In this document: piece by piece, positions 8,855 to 18,685 of the stretch | Layout: each line of letters begins with the position of its first letter | Position numbering within the stretch: position 1 is the stretch's first letter | DNA from: JAHDCJ01 sp039028895 | Lineage (GTDB): Bacteria; Bacteroidota; Bacteroidia; Chitinophagales; Saprospiraceae | Direction: 5' to 3' | Assembly (NCBI GenBank): GCA_039028895.1 | Contig: JBCCHF010000008.1 | Coordinates: 122,683-186,682 of the forward strand | DNA length: 64,000 nt | Translations under genes and position numbers: made by a program | The notes under the pieces: model-generated | Told to the model about the DNA's origin: nothing | Seen by the model: only the letters and a program-made list of their open reading frames with translations | Database searches by the model: none

Positions 8855-9613
8855 TTACCCCTCGAGACCAATAATGGCCAACATACGACCAGTCAGCCCT
8901 TTTTCTTTACGATGCGAAAAATAACGGTCGTTATGCTGAATGGTAGAAAAAGACGATACTTCAATATTCGTCGATATTAACCCACTTTCCAATAACTGCT
9001 GTCGGTTAGCAGCTTTCAGATCAACCAGGAACTTCTGTTTTTGCGCATCCCATCGTTTGAATTCAGTACTGAAATGATCCGCTACATCAGCGTCAACTTC
9101 AAAGTCGCATTCGTCAATGCATGTGCCGATATAAGCCAGGCAATCTTCAGGATTCGTCCCAAAATTAGCTTGCATTTCTAGTATGGTTTTTAATGCAATA
9201 GACTTGACCGTTCCACGCCAGCCGGCATGAATTGCCGCCACCGCAGATTTTACCGGATCAAAAACTAATATAGGTGTACAATCCGCTGCCTTGACCGAAA
9301 GGAAAATGCCTTTTTTATCTGTTATTAATGCATCAAATCCATGCATTTGCCCTGGCGATTCAACTAATAGGATTTCATCACCATGCACCTGGTAAGAGGC
9401 TGCAATCTGCTTTTCCGCAATGCCGAGGTCGTTAAATAATAGTTGTCTGTTTCGTTTGACATTTTCAGTGTCGTCTTCGGTGTACAGGCCAAGGTTTAAA
9501 GAGACGTAAGGCTCGGGACTAACACCTCCGTTCCTCGTAGACTCGGCTGCCACCAATCCGGAGAAAGATTGGAATATGGTAGGAATGGTATAACGGATAG
9601 TTGAACTAGACAT
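8855..9613 (-). CDS. pgeF: Peptidoglycan editing factor PgeF (polyphenol oxidase/laccase-domain family)
   Basis: This 252-residue protein carries the family motifs: an early ESTRNGGVSPEPYVSLNLG, then QVHGDEI, KAADCTPILV and AIHAGWRGTV, and it ends with a conserved FSTIQHNDRYFSHRKEKGLTGR-like segment. The two His and one Cys typical of the zinc/copper site are present (H in QVHG, C in ADCTP, H in IHAGW). PgeF removes mis-incorporated residues from UDP-MurNAc precursors; older annotations call the family laccase-like. The gene converges with marR, with 5 nt between the stops, and has no obvious operon partner. Confidence 0.85.
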   Translation of the reverse strand: MSSSTIRYTIPTIFQSFSGLVAAESTRNGGVSPEPYVSLNLGLYTEDDTENVKRNRQLLFNDLGIAEKQIAASYQVHGDEILLVESPGQMHGFDALITDKKGIFLSVKAADCTPILVFDPVKSAVAAIHAGWRGTVKSIALKTILEMQANFGTNPEDCLAYIGTCIDECDFEVDADVADHFSTEFKRWDAQKQKFLVDLKAANRQQLLESGLISTNIEVSSFSTIQHNDRYFSHRKEKGLTGRMLAIIGLEG

Positions 9614-9854
9614 TTGGAATTTAAAATATGCATGCAGAATACTGTTTCAAAAGTAAGGAAATTGAAGGTGATTGATTATCCTTTCCCCCCGACGCTATGT
9701 TGGGGATATCCTACTAGATGAAAAAAATGAAGTCCCACCCGGCAGGGAATCAATCATAATAATAGCGTAACGCAGGGTCCTCTTAGAGAGACCCAGATCG
9801 AACAGTAAAAATCTTCCACTTCCAACTTACCATTGTATTTCGCATTTTTACACC

Positions 9855-10769
9855 ATGATCTACTTAAGGCCAATCGGCGGGTTGTGTAACCGGATGCGGG
9901 CGATCGATAGTTTCCTCACGTTTAGCAAAGCTACAGGTCGACCAATCACTGTAATCTGGATCAACAACAACAAACTGAATGCAAGCCTTGACGATTTGTT
10001 TGAGCCCTTTGAGCAGGACAAACTAAAGATCATTGAATTGAATCCTTTTTCCAGTCTTTCAGATAAGCTGATCGTGAAATGTCTTGATCTGGCTGAAAAG
10101 ACAATTTCTCCTTTTCTTCGGCGACTGTACCTGATACTAGCCTTAAAGCGATTTGACTTTGGCGCCATTAAAACCAACCCTGAGTGGGCGGGCATTTATA
10201 ATTCGATGGAACTGATCGGATCAAATACCATGCGAGAAACTGAAGCTGCTTTTCATGAAAAAACACGACTGACTCTTGAAGAGATTATGCGATCGAAACA
10301 GGTTTATATTTCCTCCTGTTATCGGCTTTACGAATCGGATGACCAATATGCCAAATTCATTCCGGTAACGGCCATACAAAAACAGGTGGACACCATCGTT
10401 TCCAGATTTGGTCAAACGTATGGTTTGCATATCAGGGCCGTCAATCATCCTTATGCCAGCAAATACAGCACTGTTGATAAGTTTGAAGAAAAGATTTCAG
10501 GCTTACTTGTCGAAAACGCTGATCTCTCCTTTTTCCTGGCCACAGATTCCGGCAAGGTAAAAGACCGTCTATTAAAGAAATATGGCCCAGAAACGATCAT
10601 CACAAACCCCTCTGAAGACTACAGCCGCTCAGATCAAGAAGCCATCCGCCAGGCTGTAGTTGATTTATATTGTCTTTCCAAAACCAAACGAATTTTGGGG
10701 TCTATGTACAGCTCATTTACCCTTACCGCGGCTGATATTGGTAGGGTGAATGATGAAATCGTGAAATAA
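9855..10769 (+). CDS. O-fucosyltransferase-like glycosyltransferase
   Basis: The 304-residue product starts with LRPIGGLCNRMRAIDSFL, the GG(L)xNR(L/M)R loop found at the start of nucleotide-sugar-binding glycosyltransferases of the O-FucT/NodZ group. Further along, YGLHIRAVNHP matches the HIR(R/A) motif that contacts GDP-fucose, and FFLATDSGKVKDRLLKKYG with DLYCLSKTKRILGSMYSSFT matches the C-terminal Rossmann half. The length fits a compact family member. The acceptor is unknown, and no polysaccharide cluster surrounds the gene. It lacks a signal peptide, so it acts in the cytoplasm. Confidence 0.7.
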   Translation: MIYLRPIGGLCNRMRAIDSFLTFSKATGRPITVIWINNNKLNASLDDLFEPFEQDKLKIIELNPFSSLSDKLIVKCLDLAEKTISPFLRRLYLILALKRFDFGAIKTNPEWAGIYNSMELIGSNTMRETEAAFHEKTRLTLEEIMRSKQVYISSCYRLYESDDQYAKFIPVTAIQKQVDTIVSRFGQTYGLHIRAVNHPYASKYSTVDKFEEKISGLLVENADLSFFLATDSGKVKDRLLKKYGPETIITNPSEDYSRSDQEAIRQAVVDLYCLSKTKRILGSMYSSFTLTAADIGRVNDEIVK

Positions 10770-10804
10770 AGCACTGATCGTTTTTCCGAAAGGAGGACAA
10801 TAAA

Positions 10805-11761
10805 TCAAGCACTCGTCACCTTGGGCCCTTTTTCGCGGATCCGCCTGATATCGGAAGGGTCCGTTCTACAGCAACCGCCTATGAGTTTTGCGCCAAGTTC
10901 GTACCATAGTTCAACCAGGTCATGGATGGATGCATCAGTGTCGCCTGCCTCCCAACAATGATCTTGTGCATTCCAGTGTTCGCCACTGTTTGGATAGGCC
11001 ATTAAAGGTTTTTCGGTTACTGCTGCCGCTGCTCCCAGCAACGAAGCGACATGCTGGGCTGGCAGGCAATTTACACCGATCGCCGCTACCTTTTCATACG
11101 GATCAATCGCTGCTACCACTTGATGAAATGGGGTACTATCGCTGATGTGTAACTCATCTTTGCAGCTAAAGCTAATTATTGCGTACTGCTCAGGAAACGC
11201 TTTTAGCAAATCCAGCACAACCAGCGCTTCCCGGAAAGAAGGAAATGTTTCGAAAGCCACAATATCAACTCCTGCATTAATCAGTACTTCCAATCGTTTC
11301 TGGTGAAAGTCTTTCAACTGTTCGTCAGTCAAGTCATATCTCCCCGAATATTCCGACCCATCGGCTAAGAACGCGCCAAACGGACCAATGGAGCCAGAGA
11401 TTATCGGCTTGATCCGCCCTTGCCTATTTGCCTCAACTTCCCAGAATTTTGAACGGGCATTTTTTGCAATGTCAACTGCTTTTTGGAAAAGCCTTATGGC
11501 ATCTTCCGTATCTAAGCCTCTTTTCGAAAATCCTTCAAAAGTGGCTTGGTAAGTGGCTGTCGTCACCATATCAGCACCTGCCATCAGGTAGGCATGATTG
11601 ACCGCTTCAAGCAACTCAGGCTGCTCTAACAAGATTTTCGCTGACCAAAGCGGGTCATTCAAATTGGCTCCACGCACTTCAAGTTCTGATGCCAGTGCAC
11701 CATCAAGAACGAATAACCCCGAATTATCAATAAAAGGCTGGATCGGATTCTTAATTGACAT
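10805..11761 (-). CDS. mmuM: Homocysteine S-methyltransferase
   Basis: This is a TIM-barrel methyltransferase of about 318 residues. The start is taken at the ATG at 11761 (MSIKNP); an upstream in-frame ATG would add MCYFCG, which does not fit the family. LDGALASELEVRG is the typical opening, and the three zinc-binding cysteines are in GVNCLPA and the GGCCRTDP motif near the C-terminus. Such enzymes transfer a methyl group from S-methylmethionine or SAM to homocysteine to give methionine. It converges with the O-FucT-like gene. Confidence 0.85.
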   Translation of the reverse strand: MSIKNPIQPFIDNSGLFVLDGALASELEVRGANLNDPLWSAKILLEQPELLEAVNHAYLMAGADMVTTATYQATFEGFSKRGLDTEDAIRLFQKAVDIAKNARSKFWEVEANRQGRIKPIISGSIGPFGAFLADGSEYSGRYDLTDEQLKDFHQKRLEVLINAGVDIVAFETFPSFREALVVLDLLKAFPEQYAIISFSCKDELHISDSTPFHQVVAAIDPYEKVAAIGVNCLPAQHVASLLGAAAAVTEKPLMAYPNSGEHWNAQDHCWEAGDTDASIHDLVELWYELGAKLIGGCCRTDPSDIRRIREKGPKVTSA

Positions 11762-11895
11762 GCCGCAAAAATAGCACAAAACACCAGATCATGACCTATT
11801 GAATCATAATGACATTTCGAATATCTCACTAGCTTAGATAACTTTTACATTTTAAATTTTGCAGTTTTACATTTTGCGGTTTAAAAATCACCTAC

Positions 11896-12657
11896 ATGTT
11901 CCTCGCTATTGACATCGGCAACACCAACATTAAACTGGGTCTTCACAATGGAAACACCTGGCATCAGGTTACGCGTATTGAGTCCTCTCGAGAGGCGCCA
12001 CTTGAATACTTCCAAGCTAAACTCGGCGAGTTTTTTGATGAAAATGGTATTACTCCGAGTGAATTGTCGCGAATTGTGACCAGTTCTGTCGTGCCATCGC
12101 TAAAAGAGATCCTCACCGAAGTTTTCCTGGACTTTTTCCCAATCGAACCTTTATGGGTAGGCCCTGACATCTATCCGTTGCTGAATATCAAAGTGCCTTC
12201 ACCAAAAGAGATCGGTACTGACCTGGTGGCCAATGTCGTTGCGACTCACCACTTTTATGAACGGAATGCGATCATCGTTGACTTCGGTACTGCGTTAACT
12301 TTTACCACCCTTTCGGGGAATGGGGAGGTGCTTGGTGTATCCATTGCGCCTGGTCTTAAAACTGCGGTAAAAGCCCTGTTTATGAATGCGGCCCAGTTGC
12401 CAGAAGTCCCCTTGGAATACCCGGCATCTGTGATGGGCAGAGATACCATTCACGCCATCCAATCAGGCATTTTGGTCGGATATGTCGGGCTTGTGCGCTA
12501 TAAACTTGAGACGATCCGAAATGAAGTCGGCCAAGACTTTATGGCCATTGCAACGGGTGGGTTATCAAAGATTCTCAAACCGTTGGAGCAGGATTTCGAA
12601 GTGGTCAATCGTGAACTGACACTAGAAGGTTTACGGATTATTGGTGAGCAGGTTTAG
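11896..12657 (+). CDS. coaX: Type III pantothenate kinase
   Basis: This 253-residue ASKHA-fold kinase catalyses the first step of coenzyme A synthesis, phosphorylation of pantothenate. Visible motifs are the N-terminal phosphate loop AIDIGNTNIKLG, the pantothenate-side GTDLVANVVA segment, the catalytic-region VDFGTALTFTT, and the late ATGGLS. The length is normal. It stands alone and starts 135 nt upstream-separated from mmuM on the opposite strand. Confidence 0.92.
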   Translation: MFLAIDIGNTNIKLGLHNGNTWHQVTRIESSREAPLEYFQAKLGEFFDENGITPSELSRIVTSSVVPSLKEILTEVFLDFFPIEPLWVGPDIYPLLNIKVPSPKEIGTDLVANVVATHHFYERNAIIVDFGTALTFTTLSGNGEVLGVSIAPGLKTAVKALFMNAAQLPEVPLEYPASVMGRDTIHAIQSGILVGYVGLVRYKLETIRNEVGQDFMAIATGGLSKILKPLEQDFEVVNRELTLEGLRIIGEQV

Positions 12658-12773
12658 ATTATCGGAATTAACGGCACTTCTCTCGCTATCTCTTGATTTC
12701 TTTAGTTATATTGAACTATCTGTGATTTAGTTTAGTTGAAAATCCTGCAAGTATAACCTCGAAAAAACTGTAG

Positions 12774-15700
12774 ATGACCGGTTTAATTCCTGCCTCTTTC
12801 TTGTTCATGGGTGGTAAAGCTGTACTTAGTATTGCGAAGCATTCAGACCCTGGCATCCTTGGGAAACTCTGTGGCATTTTTGAACATCTCAGCGAAGACA
12901 TTCTGCTTGACGACTTCAGAAGTATACAGAGAGAGCGGTCGATAAAACTGAATGGTCATTTGCACTTGGCTTTTGTCAAAAGTGTGGAAGACAGCGTAAA
13001 GCAGATCAAAAACGAATTCAAGCACAAAGAAGGTATCAGGAAATCGATCATGGATAGGTTGTCTGTTGAGGCTACGCAATCCAAAATGCTGCTTACCGCC
13101 CTTGACGACACTTGTGAGAAAGTACTTGATGTTTTCAAACAGCCAACTAACATTGATGCTGTTTTCGACAACCAGGTCCAAATTTCAGAGGGTGATCAAT
13201 TTTTCAGCAACCTGATAGATCTACTAATCGAAAATGGCCAAAAAACACCACCAATAAAGCCCAATCTCGTTTTCTCAAAGCAGAACCAAGCGGTTTTAAC
13301 ATCTTTCATCGACTTCCTTTCAACGGAATTCTTCAATCTCTTCACAGAAAACTTCAAGAAGGAGCTGAAAAGGAACGAAACGGCCCATAAAGCCTACATG
13401 ATCGATATGCAGCACCTGCTGTTTAAAAAGCAATCACAAAATACCGCCGAAATTCTGAGTGCCATCCAGGATTTGAGCAAGCCTCCGTTGACAGCACCGC
13501 TTGACGATGAGGCAAGTTCTGAGATGGACTTTTTTTCGTATCGGGCCAGTCACACCAAATTCGTTGGACGAGAAGATACGCGCATATTTTTGAATGACTT
13601 CCTGAATGATGACAGGAAGTTCAGGTGGATGATCCTTACCGGAAAGGGTGGTACCGGAAAAAGCAGGCTGGCATATGAAGTGTGTAAAACTGCGGAATCC
13701 GCCGGATGGCATGTAGGGTTTTTCAGATACAATAATGATGAAAACTATTCATTCAATACCTTTTCGAGCAACAAAAACACATTGATCGTCTTTGATTACG
13801 CAGGGGCAGGGAAAAATTTTGATGACGCCCAAAATGCCATCGATAATTTAAATGAAATTTCAAGAAAAGATCCGTTTCCCAAAGTGCGCTTTCTGTTATT
13901 GGAAAGAACCTTCCAGGATTATCAGCTTGCCGATTTAAATGATGAACTAACACGTAGAAATTTTTTCGGTGTAGAAGGTGAAAAAACGCCCAAACCCTAT
14001 AATCTTGAAATGTTATCCGATGAGGAAAACTGGGAAATAATCCAGCAGATTGGAGGAGAGAAGGCCAATGAAAAGGAAGACTTGTTAGCCCAAATTTCTA
14101 AAATTGACGACTTAAAAAGGCCACTTTTCATTTTCATGGGAGCCCAGGCATTTAAGGAATCAGAGGACATCAAAGCCTGGGACAAGAAAGACGCGTTGGC
14201 CTGGTATATCAGGCGATTGAAGGATAAGTACTGGAGAACACATGAATGGAATGAGGATAACAGAGATATAGATGTCGAAATCCTGAACATTATCTGGTTA
14301 GCTTCTATTGCCAATTATTTTACACTCACAGAAATCCAGGATGTTTTTGCAGCAGATGATGGCCGTTACTTCGAAGATTGTTTTTCGGAAATACCGAAAA
14401 AAGGCTTTAGACGAAAGCTGGCCTCGCTCTTTTATGGCGTTGAAGATCAAACTGAGAGTAAAAAGTACCATGGTCTGCAACCCGACCTAATTGCTGAATA
14501 CTTCATACTTGATCATCTGCGGAGCAGGAATGGTGCTGATTATTTTGATGAATTATTGGAAATTGCCTGGCGATTTTTCCCGGAAAGGGCATGGACCATG
14601 CTTGCTAAGGCAGCAGAAGATTTTCCTAATGACGACATCACCTTACAGGTCATTGATTGGTTGATAACCAAAAAGTTCGACCACCTCGATAAATTCTTTT
14701 TTGACCTTGGGTATCAGCTTGCAGATAAGGGAAACCTTGAAAAATCTTCATTTTATTATTCGAAAGCGATTGAGTTAAATCCTGACTTTTCAAGTGCTTA
14801 CAACAATCGGGGAGTGAATTATTATAATGAGAAAAAGTATGATTTAGCAATTGTAGAATATACCATAGCATTTGAGAAAGACCCAAAAAATGTTCTCGCA
14901 ATTTCAAACCGCGGTAAGGCCTATTTAAATACAAATAAACCAGCGAAGGCGGTAAGTGATTTAACCAAAGCGCTTGATTTGGACCCAAAAGATCTCTTCG
15001 TATTAAGAAGCAGGGTCACGGCTTATCAAAAATTAAAAGCCTATACAAAGGCACTTGATGACATAAACAGAGCTATTGAATTAGATCCTAAATATGCCTA
15101 TTCATATAACATAAGAGGAAATATTTTTTACAAAACACGAAAATTTAAAGAGGCCTATTCCGACTATTCTAAAGCTATCGAATTAGACCCTGAAACGCCT
15201 AGCTTTTTTTTCAACAGATCAAAAGTTCATTTTGTATTAAATGAAAGTGAAAAAGCTTTGGTTGATCTTGACAAAACTATTGAATTAGACCCTGGCTTTA
15301 AATCTGCATACCACCTAACAGGGCATTTCCTGATTCATTCTGGGGAATTTAAAGCAGGAATCAGGCAATTAAACGAATATTGGCTAAAAACAGACAAAAA
15401 GTCGGTTAGTGGTGCAAAATTCATTCTCTCTTCTGTAGACGACAACCTTGATCATAAATATATCACCGAGGCAGTAGGAAAAATAGCAAATAGCGACACC
15501 AAAGATCTTAACCTAACGGAATTGCCCTTTTATCAAGGATTGAGTTACGCAGAATTCTCGCCCCCCTCACTAATAGACAAAGGCTATTTTTTCCGACTAA
15601 TTGTTGACAGCTCCAAAACTGTCAAGCTAATCCTCAATTCGACGACAAACCCTATCCACCTTTTAAATGAACGATACCCGCTCAACTTAAATGCTGATAC

Positions 15701-16370
15701 CGTAGAAGATTACTTACTCTTTTTCACTAAAAACACCTTTAGTGAAAATGGGAATTACCAGATCATTGAAAAATCCACAAAATTACTTTGGCAAAAACAG
15801 AATAGCGAAAAAGCTAAATATCAAGAATTAATTGAAGGATTAGAGATAGGGGATGTACAAAACCTAAAAATGATCAATAATCAATGGTTATTGTATAAAA
15901 TATTTCTCCACTGCGGAGATCTTTACGTTGGATCGTTTAAAGTCTTTAAAGATGGAAATGTAGAAATGGTCCAGGACCAATTGGTTGTTCGATCCCTGCC
16001 TATTCAATATCTAAATGCATTTGGCACCTACACCGAAAAAAAGGATCCGGATGAAAGTAAAACGTTTAAACTGCGTTCATACAATGACTTGGTTGTTTTT
16101 GGTGCTCTGGAAACTATGCAATGGCGATATAAATACCTCGACCAATCAATTAACAAAAATGAAGTTACGAGTGAAAAGTTTACCCGAAAAGCCAACGCAC
16201 TAATCATTGCCTGTCATAGAGGTCATAAAGCAATCGTGGAATGGTTGCTCAGCCTCCCAAATATCGATATTTCATTAGAAGACAGTGAAGGCAAAACGGC
16301 CCTAGAAAGAGCGGAAGAACAAGGCCACCAAGAGATTGTGGATCTTCTCAACAAGTTTTCCAATACCTGA
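12774..16370 (+). CDS. STAND-like NTPase with TPR array and C-terminal ankyrin repeats
   Basis: This is a 1198-residue multidomain protein. Residues 1-245 are helical, with no recognised domain. Residues of about 260-345 begin an NTPase module: an FVGREDTRIFLNDFL lead-in, a Walker A GKGGTGKS at 290-297, and a Walker B-like LIVFDYA at 337-343, which is the usual start of a STAND (AAA-type signalling) domain. A winged-helix-like stretch follows to about 640. Roughly six TPR units (SKAIELNPDFSSAYNNRG type) span about 665-900. After an unknown region, two ankyrin repeats close the protein (ALIIACHRGHKAIVEWLL). STAND proteins act as switches that oligomerise on ligand sensing, and many bacterial ones defend against phage. 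No partner gene is adjacent, so any effector would be the N-terminal region. The function is inferred. Confidence 0.7.
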   Translation: MTGLIPASFLFMGGKAVLSIAKHSDPGILGKLCGIFEHLSEDILLDDFRSIQRERSIKLNGHLHLAFVKSVEDSVKQIKNEFKHKEGIRKSIMDRLSVEATQSKMLLTALDDTCEKVLDVFKQPTNIDAVFDNQVQISEGDQFFSNLIDLLIENGQKTPPIKPNLVFSKQNQAVLTSFIDFLSTEFFNLFTENFKKELKRNETAHKAYMIDMQHLLFKKQSQNTAEILSAIQDLSKPPLTAPLDDEASSEMDFFSYRASHTKFVGREDTRIFLNDFLNDDRKFRWMILTGKGGTGKSRLAYEVCKTAESAGWHVGFFRYNNDENYSFNTFSSNKNTLIVFDYAGAGKNFDDAQNAIDNLNEISRKDPFPKVRFLLLERTFQDYQLADLNDELTRRNFFGVEGEKTPKPYNLEMLSDEENWEIIQQIGGEKANEKEDLLAQISKIDDLKRPLFIFMGAQAFKESEDIKAWDKKDALAWYIRRLKDKYWRTHEWNEDNRDIDVEILNIIWLASIANYFTLTEIQDVFAADDGRYFEDCFSEIPKKGFRRKLASLFYGVEDQTESKKYHGLQPDLIAEYFILDHLRSRNGADYFDELLEIAWRFFPERAWTMLAKAAEDFPNDDITLQVIDWLITKKFDHLDKFFFDLGYQLADKGNLEKSSFYYSKAIELNPDFSSAYNNRGVNYYNEKKYDLAIVEYTIAFEKDPKNVLAISNRGKAYLNTNKPAKAVSDLTKALDLDPKDLFVLRSRVTAYQKLKAYTKALDDINRAIELDPKYAYSYNIRGNIFYKTRKFKEAYSDYSKAIELDPETPSFFFNRSKVHFVLNESEKALVDLDKTIELDPGFKSAYHLTGHFLIHSGEFKAGIRQLNEYWLKTDKKSVSGAKFILSSVDDNLDHKYITEAVGKIANSDTKDLNLTELPFYQGLSYAEFSPPSLIDKGYFFRLIVDSSKTVKLILNSTTNPIHLLNERYPLNLNADTVEDYLLFFTKNTFSENGNYQIIEKSTKLLWQKQNSEKAKYQELIEGLEIGDVQNLKMINNQWLLYKIFLHCGDLYVGSFKVFKDGNVEMVQDQLVVRSLPIQYLNAFGTYTEKKDPDESKTFKLRSYNDLVVFGALETMQWRYKYLDQSINKNEVTSEKFTRKANALIIACHRGHKAIVEWLLSLPNIDISLEDSEGKTALERAEEQGHQEIVDLLNKFSNT

Positions 16371-16376
16371 TTAGCG

Positions 16377-17096
16377 CTAAATAATCTCAATCTCTTCTCC
16401 CAAGAATTTCGGCTGCTTTTGCGTGACGTGCAGATCGAGCATCATCTTCACACGTGCCAGGTATTCTCTGACCACTACTCTGAAGCCGGTCCTCAAGGCA
16501 ACATCCTGAGCATTGAATCCGCTGACATCCAATCCCTTTTGCCTGGCGATGTAGATGGCGCGTTCGTTATGAAACTCCTGGGAGATAACGGTAAACTGCT
16601 GTTGTCCGAAAATCTTATCAGCTCTAACCACCGAATCGAGGGTACGAAAACCTGCATAATCGAGATAAATATCACCTTCCGGAATACCCGTGGCGACAAG
16701 ATCATCCTTCATTAGTTGGGGCTCATTATAATTGCTGCGGCTATTGTCTCCACTAATCAGCAACTTGCTAACTTTACCTGATTTATATAAAGATTCAGCG
16801 GCTTCGATGCGATATTTGTAGAAGAGGTTAATGCGATTGTCGGATAAGTATTTGGCTGTTCCCAACACCACACCAACCTTATTTTCAGGAATAAGTGCAG
16901 GATCATCGAAAACAACCTCTTTTGCCGTCTTCTCAACCACAGAATTCGAAAAAATCAGCATTATAACTGGTAAAACCAGCATAGCCAGTAAACAAAGAAT
17001 AACCACTTTCCGATTTCTAAAAAGTTTTTTGAGCTGCATTTCTATAGGATGTTGATTAATGATCTCAAGGCTCAAGAACTTTGCCAGAATATTCAC
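16377..17096 (-). CDS. SanA/YdcF-like DUF218 membrane protein
   Basis: This 239-residue protein has one N-terminal membrane helix (VVILCLLAMLVLPVIMLIF) and an extracytoplasmic DUF218 domain with VGVVLGTAKYLSDNRINLFYKYRIEAAESLY, KLLISGDNSRSNYNEP, and YLDYAGFRTLDSVVRA, all characteristic of SanA. SanA contributes to envelope barrier function (vancomycin resistance at high temperature in enterics). The ATG at 17096 overlaps the stop of the upstream gene (ATGA), suggesting coupling. An internal ATG at 17039 (MQLKKL) gives the more usual N-terminus and may be the true start. It follows a D-amino-acid enzyme gene in an apparent operon. Confidence 0.8.
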   Translation of the reverse strand: MNILAKFLSLEIINQHPIEMQLKKLFRNRKVVILCLLAMLVLPVIMLIFSNSVVEKTAKEVVFDDPALIPENKVGVVLGTAKYLSDNRINLFYKYRIEAAESLYKSGKVSKLLISGDNSRSNYNEPQLMKDDLVATGIPEGDIYLDYAGFRTLDSVVRADKIFGQQQFTVISQEFHNERAIYIARQKGLDVSGFNAQDVALRTGFRVVVREYLARVKMMLDLHVTQKQPKFLGEEIEII

Positions 17097-18190
17097 TCAT
17101 TGATCCATTCTCCATCGGTTGTAAGATACTGCCTTAGCAAATCTGCAGTCATACAGGAGTGAACGGGTAGCACAAGTGCAATGTCTCCAACTTTATACTT
17201 TTCGAAAAGGTCAGGTTCTACTTTGAGGATTCCGTGCTCCTGCGAAATGGAGCGAAGATAGTTGCTGGTTCCAGTCGTATTCCAGTTTTTTCCGTTCCAT
17301 TCAACCAGTAGTCCGTAAAAGGTCGCATCAGTTCCGGGCATTTCAGCATGGTCTTTCGAAAAATGGACGCCGCCACCATAGAGAATGATTTCAGATCGAT
17401 CTGCATGTTTTGAAACAACGGGGCATGCTAGTGCAACAGAGATCTGTTCCAGCGAACAGGACCCAATCATCCATTGGGAAAGGTCGTAAAAAACGAAGTT
17501 ACCCGGCCTGATTTCCGTCGCCCAGCTAAAGTCTTCGACCAGGCTGCACGTTGGTGTATCGCCAACAGAAATCTCACAGTCATCAATATAGTTTGCTGAC
17601 AACACTCTTAGCCTATCATTCGCTGATCTGCTTTTATCGTGGATATCGTTCAAACTTTGGAGATCATGTCGTGTATAGTAACTATGACCTGAATGACTTA
17701 AGAATCCTTTAAAGATCGTATGCCCGGTCGCTATTACCGATTCAATCAATGCAGCAATCGTATCGTGATCGCTGGCATCAATCCCGGTGCGGCCATAACC
17801 AGCATCTACTTTGATAAAGACATTCACCGGAAATCTCAAGCCGGATTTCAGTGCTTGTAAACTTTCGCCTGACTCAACCACTAAATTCAGGTTAACCGTT
17901 GCGGCCAACTGGTTGATCAATTCCATTTCCAGAATATTGACCGGGAAGGCAACTGTGATATCTTGCCAGCCATCAAGCGCAAAGTATTCGGCCATTTTCA
18001 GAGAAGACACCGTGATGGCATCTACGCCAAAATCTTTAAACCAGTTGCCAATAGTCCTTGACTGATGTGTCTTGAAATGTGGTCTTAACCGAATGTCATT
18101 TCGCTTAGCCTTATCAGCCATCGCCTTAATATTAGCGAGGCATTTAGCTTTATCAACCAAAAGGGTGGGTGTACTAACAGGCCAATTCAC
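17093..18190 (-). CDS. D-threonine aldolase / alanine-racemase-fold PLP enzyme (DSD1 family)
   Basis: This 365-residue enzyme is of the fold-type III PLP class. Near the N-terminus TPTLLVDKAKCLANI is followed by RPHFKTHQ, where Lys40 is the expected Schiff-base lysine. FIKVDAGYGRTGI is the substrate-side strand. The C-terminal VLPVHSCMTADLL supplies the His/Cys metal site of the D-threonine aldolase / D-serine dehydratase family. It would cleave or deaminate a beta-hydroxy D-amino acid. It is the first gene of a two-gene unit with the SanA-like gene and starts 4 nt after the META-domain gene ends, so all three may be one operon. Confidence 0.82.
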   Translation of the reverse strand: MNWPVSTPTLLVDKAKCLANIKAMADKAKRNDIRLRPHFKTHQSRTIGNWFKDFGVDAITVSSLKMAEYFALDGWQDITVAFPVNILEMELINQLAATVNLNLVVESGESLQALKSGLRFPVNVFIKVDAGYGRTGIDASDHDTIAALIESVIATGHTIFKGFLSHSGHSYYTRHDLQSLNDIHDKSRSANDRLRVLSANYIDDCEISVGDTPTCSLVEDFSWATEIRPGNFVFYDLSQWMIGSCSLEQISVALACPVVSKHADRSEIILYGGGVHFSKDHAEMPGTDATFYGLLVEWNGKNWNTTGTSNYLRSISQEHGILKVEPDLFEKYKVGDIALVLPVHSCMTADLLRQYLTTDGEWINE

Positions 18191-18194
18191 CGGG

Positions 18195-18635
18195 CTACTT
18201 CTTTTCTTCGGTTGGCTTTTCTGCTTTCACGTATTTGAGCACTCCATTTTCGCATTCAATCTTAAGGATTTCTTTTTTCATACTGAACCTTTCCGCTTTT
18301 TGGAGTAGCGTGAAGTAATTCGTTTCAAGATTGGCATATTCCATACACCCCATCTTCGTCGACCCGACATCTGAAATACTTATCGTTTTTTTGTCTATCG
18401 AATATTCAGCAAAATAGCGGTTGCAAACGCCAAGCCCGGAAATTTTCCCATCAGCAAATTCCGCTGAGATCTTGACCTTTTCAGGAATTTCAACAGCTTC
18501 TTCATCCTGGAACATTTCGACTAACTCCCAGTGTTCGCCCATCAAGGCATCCGGATCATTGGGGCAACCAAAAAAGATCAACGACATCACAACCAAAAGC
18601 ATAAAAGCAGGGATTTTTTTCATGGTAAAACGCAT
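18195..18635 (-). CDS. META-domain lipoprotein (HslJ-like)
   Basis: This is a 146-residue lipoprotein. The signal peptide ends in a lipobox (LIFFGC); an internal ATG at 18623 (MKKIPAF) would shorten the n-region and is an equally good start. The mature part follows the META fold: GEHWELVEMF, then KISAEFADGKISGLGVCNRYFAEYSI and STKMGCMEY, which is the standard GxxGCNxxxGxY and MACxE pattern with variations. It ends in a charged KAEKPTEEKK tail. META proteins are small envelope proteins linked to stress or motility; the role here is unknown. Confidence 0.75.
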   Translation of the reverse strand: MRFTMKKIPAFMLLVVMSLIFFGCPNDPDALMGEHWELVEMFQDEEAVEIPEKVKISAEFADGKISGLGVCNRYFAEYSIDKKTISISDVGSTKMGCMEYANLETNYFTLLQKAERFSMKKEILKIECENGVLKYVKAEKPTEEKK

Positions 18636-18685
18636 TTTTTGATTGTCGAAGATACGGTTTTTACTCCTTTCAGTTGTATTGTTTT

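Noticed and set aside
9614..9854. Possible small RNA or riboswitch between pgeF and the O-FucT-like gene
   Set aside because: Short imperfect stems are present, but I could not match any known riboswitch core or find a terminator that would define an RNA.
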